Positions 61,284 through 64,000 of a stretch of 64,000 nucleotides of DNA are shown here, in pieces. Every line of letters begins with the position of its first letter. The stretch's first letter is position 1. The notes under the pieces were generated by a model that did not search any database, was not told the DNA's origin, and saw nothing but the letters and a program-made list of their open reading frames with translations. The stretch is from Paraburkholderia acidicola (GTDB taxonomy: Bacteria > Pseudomonadota > Gammaproteobacteria > Burkholderiales > Burkholderiaceae): assembly GCF_002362315.1 (NCBI RefSeq), contig NZ_MTZV01000006.1:62001-126000 (forward strand), written 5' to 3'. The translations under genes were made by a program, and so were the position numbers.

Positions 61284-64000
61284 TTACGCCACGGCTGTAT
61301 CTGCCGTGGCAATGTCGAGACAGAAGCCTCGCACCGCAAGCGCCAGCTCGCGCCGATCGCCATTGCCCGGCGCCTTCGCGTCGGGCAACGAAAACGTCAC
61401 GGTGTTGGTGCCGACGCGAAGCGTGTCGGCGCGCAACTTCAGTTCGACGTGACTACCTTCCTTGATCTCGTCGAAAGCCGGCAAGCCATTGATGTGGGCA
61501 ATGACTCGCTGCGGGCCGAGCGTATCGACGATGACGATCACAGTGCCCGCAGGCGCGATGGTTTCGGGACACTCGAACGACATCGAGGCGTTATTGCCAT
61601 CAGTCCAGCGAAATTGCGGCTCGACGCCGCTGAAGCCGCTCCAGTCGATTAGCATTGACCGATGGTTGAGCAGCTTGCCTGGAGAGATGCAGGTAGCGCT
61701 GGGCGCAGGTGTATACCCAGGATGATTGTTAGCGATGGTGACGGAGAGTGCGACCAGGTCGACGTCGCTCGCTTTGGCGATAAGCGGTGCCAGTGCGTCG
61801 GTCAATTCCCGCACAATTGAATCCGTGCTTCTGCGTACCGCAAGGGTCGAGCGTTTGTTACGCTGAGTCAGGTCATTCGTCGTCGCACGGCGACCGTCGA
61901 GTGCCTCGACGGTCTGTCCGTAGACGTCATCGACCGAGATGCTTGTCAAGCAGAACAGCTCGTGCGGACAATCCTCCCGCCTTGCACCGTGGCATGGTGC
62001 GCATTGAGCCTCGCGATGGATCACATAGCTGTCGTTGAACTGAGGTGCCCATTCGGATGTTAGTTCGTGGCCGGAATAAATTCCGATCACCGTCAGTCCA
62101 AGGTAGGACGCAAGGTGTGCTCCCCCCGAGTTGTTCGCGATGCAAACAGTATTGCCTGATAGTGATTGGACCAGGGCTGAGAAGTCGAGACCGATCTTGA
62201 TGTCGAGTTTTTCGTTTTTCTCAAACGCGAATTCGGCGGCCTCGGTACTGTTCGCAAAGTAGAGCTGGATCTGTTTGACATCGGAGTTGTCGGCCAGCCG
62301 CTTGACTAGCGCGACGTAGTTCGGCACGGCCCATTCGCGAGACTCACTACCAGCCTTCGGAAACACCGCGACCGTACCCGGAACGGCGTCGCGCTTTGCG
62401 CACAGGGCCGGGAGCCGCAGGTAGTCGTTAGGCGACTCAGGAATCGCGTCCACGACCTTCAGCATCTGCCGTGAGATTGACGTCCGGTTGAGTGGCGTTA
62501 TCCGGAACGGGATGTCCGGATAGGTGCGAATCACGACGTCGAGCCGACTGTCGATCTCCGGATCGAGCGTTTCATAGCCGACCTTGGTGTTGGCTCGAAT
62601 CCTCGCGAGCACAAATCGCGTGTCAGCCTGCCGGCGGAGATCGACCGCAATGTCGTATTTCGGCAAGCTCTGGAGCAACGTGTCGAATTTCTCCGACGTG
62701 ATCGACGGCGGTTCCGACGATTTTCGCTTGAAATAGTCGTAGGTATAGATCTGATCGAACAGGCCGAGCTGCTTCGCAATTGGCAGATTCCAGCTTCCGG
62801 TGACGATGTCTAGCGTCGCGTGCGGATACCTCGCCTTGAGCTTTGCGAGTGCGGGAATCGCGAGAATGAAGTCACCCATGTGATCGAGCTTCAGCGCCAG
62901 AATCCGTTGGGGCCGCGTTTCGAAGAGTGCGGTTCGTTCGACGTTGACGCGTGGTGAGATCGGTGACTTGTTCGCGCGTTCGAAGTCCTGCAATGCGCTG
63001 AGTGCGCGTCGAGCGGTTTCATCCCACGAGAATGTCTTGAAATGTGTTCGACCGTGTTCGAGCAAGCGTGCCCGGAATTTCGCGTCGGTAAGCGCCTGCT
63101 TGAGTTTCGCGCTGATCTCTGTTACCGAGTAGGGATCGAACAGAGCCTCTTTGAGTCCGATCACTTCCGGCAGGCTCGTAACATTGGCGCCAATGACGGC
63201 AGCACCGCATGCCATGGCTTCAAGCGGCGGAAGCCCGAATCCCTCGTGCAGCGACGGGAACACGAACAGCGAGCAAGTGTTGTAGAGCTTCAGCAGGTCA
63301 TCATCGTGCAGATAGCCGGTGAAGACCATATCGCGGTCGGACAGTCCGTTCTTGCGCGCGGTGCTCTGCAGGTCGCGCACATGGCCCTCCGGCATTTTCC
63401 CGGCGAACACTATCTGATGATTCTCTCGTACCTTCCTCGGTAATTGCGCGTAGGCACTCACGAGCCGGTGCAGGTTCTTCGTCGCGTCAGCACCGCCCGT
63501 ATACATCACGAACGGTTTGTCGATACCTAGCTTCGCCCACGTCTTTCGCCGATCGGTATCCGACAGGTCGAGTTTGCGAAAGAAATCGTCGCATGCGCCG
63601 AAGATGTTGACGACATCGCGCTCGCCGACATCGAGCATCTCGAGGGCTTCTCCTCTCGCACTCTCGGAAATAGCGAGCAGCTTCTTGCTGCGCCTGAGCG
63701 AGGCGATCTTCCGGTGATACCAGTCCTGATGCAGGGGGCTCGTACGAAAGTGTTCGTCGGGACTGATCAGCGGGATCAGATCGTACAGGACTACCGCGGT
63801 CGGAATGGTGTCGTTCAACGCGCCGACGCTGCCCACCGCGTCATCACCGAGACCCTCAAAGAGACTGGTGATCAGGACGACGTCAGGTTGAAGATCAGCG
63901 AGAAAAGCTTCGCGGATTTTCTCGGCCATTTCACGGCGCAATGCGTTGGCGGATTGCTCCTCCCGGACCGGTCCGGGAGCGGACCAGACCCGGATATGCC
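61284..64000 (-). CDS. GT4-GT9 fusion glycosyltransferase with C-terminal beta-domain (5' end outside window)
   Basis: A frame of 904 codons is visible and continues past the right edge, since no stop or natural start occurs between 63942 and 64000. Counted from an internal TTG at 63941: residues 20-325 are a GT4 domain (YTGGADATKNLHRLV, FPSLHEGFGLPPLEAMACG), and 345-690 a GT9 heptosyltransferase-like domain (LKLDHMGDFILAIPALAKLK at 350-369, NNSGGAHLASYLG at 603-615). A Cys-rich stretch CAPCHGARREDCPHELFC follows, and 700-885 is a beta-rich region. One protein could add two different sugars in sequence. The GT9 half fits heptose supplied through HldA. Confidence 0.85.
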   Translation of the reverse strand, partial: HIRVWSAPGPVREEQSANALRREMAEKIREAFLADLQPDVVLITSLFEGLGDDAVGSVGALNDTIPTAVVLYDLIPLISPDEHFRTSPLHQDWYHRKIASLRRSKKLLAISESARGEALEMLDVGERDVVNIFGACDDFFRKLDLSDTDRRKTWAKLGIDKPFVMYTGGADATKNLHRLVSAYAQLPRKVRENHQIVFAGKMPEGHVRDLQSTARKNGLSDRDMVFTGYLHDDDLLKLYNTCSLFVFPSLHEGFGLPPLEAMACGAAVIGANVTSLPEVIGLKEALFDPYSVTEISAKLKQALTDAKFRARLLEHGRTHFKTFSWDETARRALSALQDFERANKSPISPRVNVERTALFETRPQRILALKLDHMGDFILAIPALAKLKARYPHATLDIVTGSWNLPIAKQLGLFDQIYTYDYFKRKSSEPPSITSEKFDTLLQSLPKYDIAVDLRRQADTRFVLARIRANTKVGYETLDPEIDSRLDVVIRTYPDIPFRITPLNRTSISRQMLKVVDAIPESPNDYLRLPALCAKRDAVPGTVAVFPKAGSESREWAVPNYVALVKRLADNSDVKQIQLYFANSTEAAEFAFEKNEKLDIKIGLDFSALVQSLSGNTVCIANNSGGAHLASYLGLTVIGIYSGHELTSEWAPQFNDSYVIHREAQCAPCHGARREDCPHELFCLTSISVDDVYGQTVEALDGRRATTNDLTQRNKRSTLAVRRSTDSIVRELTDALAPLIAKASDVDLVALSVTIANNHPGYTPAPSATCISPGKLLNHRSMLIDWSGFSGVEPQFRWTDGNNASMSFECPETIAPAGTVIVIVDTLGPQRVIAHINGLPAFDEIKEGSHVELKLRADTLRVGTNTVTFSLPDAKAPGNGDRRELALAVRGFCLDIATADTAVA

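Overview
The window is GC-rich DNA with tightly packed genes. It carries many LysR, TetR, MerR, MocR and ArsR regulators, each usually divergent from a transporter or enzyme operon. The gene families (non-phosphorylative rhamnose catabolism, stand-alone HldA, DHA2 and tripartite efflux pumps, a KpsC/OPX-type capsule locus) suggest a Burkholderiaceae member such as Paraburkholderia or Caballeronia, possibly on a secondary replicon. This assignment comes from gene content and codon style; no rRNA, tRNA, replication gene, CRISPR array or insertion sequence was seen.

Layout. 1-5 kb: the end of a class II aldolase gene, a urea transporter, an MFS exporter with a divergent LysR gene, an orphan CcdA-type antitoxin and a glycolipid-binding-family protein. 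5.3-12 kb: a leftward operon of a Baeyer-Villiger-type flavin monooxygenase, an SDR, a PF10118 protein with diiron-like motifs and an Asp-nucleophile alpha/beta hydrolase, preceded by an orphan sulfonate-binding protein and a MerR regulator. 12-24 kb: a mixed region of GNAT, quinone oxidoreductase, EamA/MocR pair, two DHA2 exporters each next to a regulator, and a luciferase-like monooxygenase. 24.1-30.1 kb: a complete tripartite efflux operon (EmrA, EmrB, outer membrane factor) between two TetR genes, with near-identical operators before the first TetR gene and before the pump.

30.2-41.7 kb: a nearly complete oxidative (non-phosphorylative) L-rhamnose pathway. RhaM mutarotase, the RhaTPQS ABC importer, L-rhamnose 1-dehydrogenase, a COG3618 lactonase, L-rhamnonate dehydratase and a probable 2-keto-3-deoxy-L-rhamnonate dehydrogenase are present, plus a rhamnonate-type MFS and a LysR regulator. 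The last C-C cleaving step is absent. A clear intrinsic terminator closes this block at 41.72-41.75 kb. 42-45.1 kb: transketolase and a short 6-phosphogluconate dehydrogenase. 45.1-47.5 kb: LysR, a VOC protein, and an ArsR/SRPBCC pair with a perfect palindrome over the ArsR start codon.

47.5-64 kb: a surface-polysaccharide locus. It holds a secreted spherulin-4/GH135-like protein, a KpsC-type Kdo transferase with a degenerate N-terminal half, two GT4 glycosyltransferases, an OPX export lipoprotein, an AGE-family epimerase, HldA heptose kinase, a methyltransferase, GDP-mannose 4,6-dehydratase, a GT4-GT9 fusion glycosyltransferase cut by the window edge, a stand-alone APS kinase (CysC), and a sulfotransferase fused to a Wzt-C-like carbohydrate-recognition region. 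Together CysC and the sulfotransferase fusion point to a sulfated, heptose- and/or deoxyhexose-containing capsule. I consider this the most interesting system in the window.
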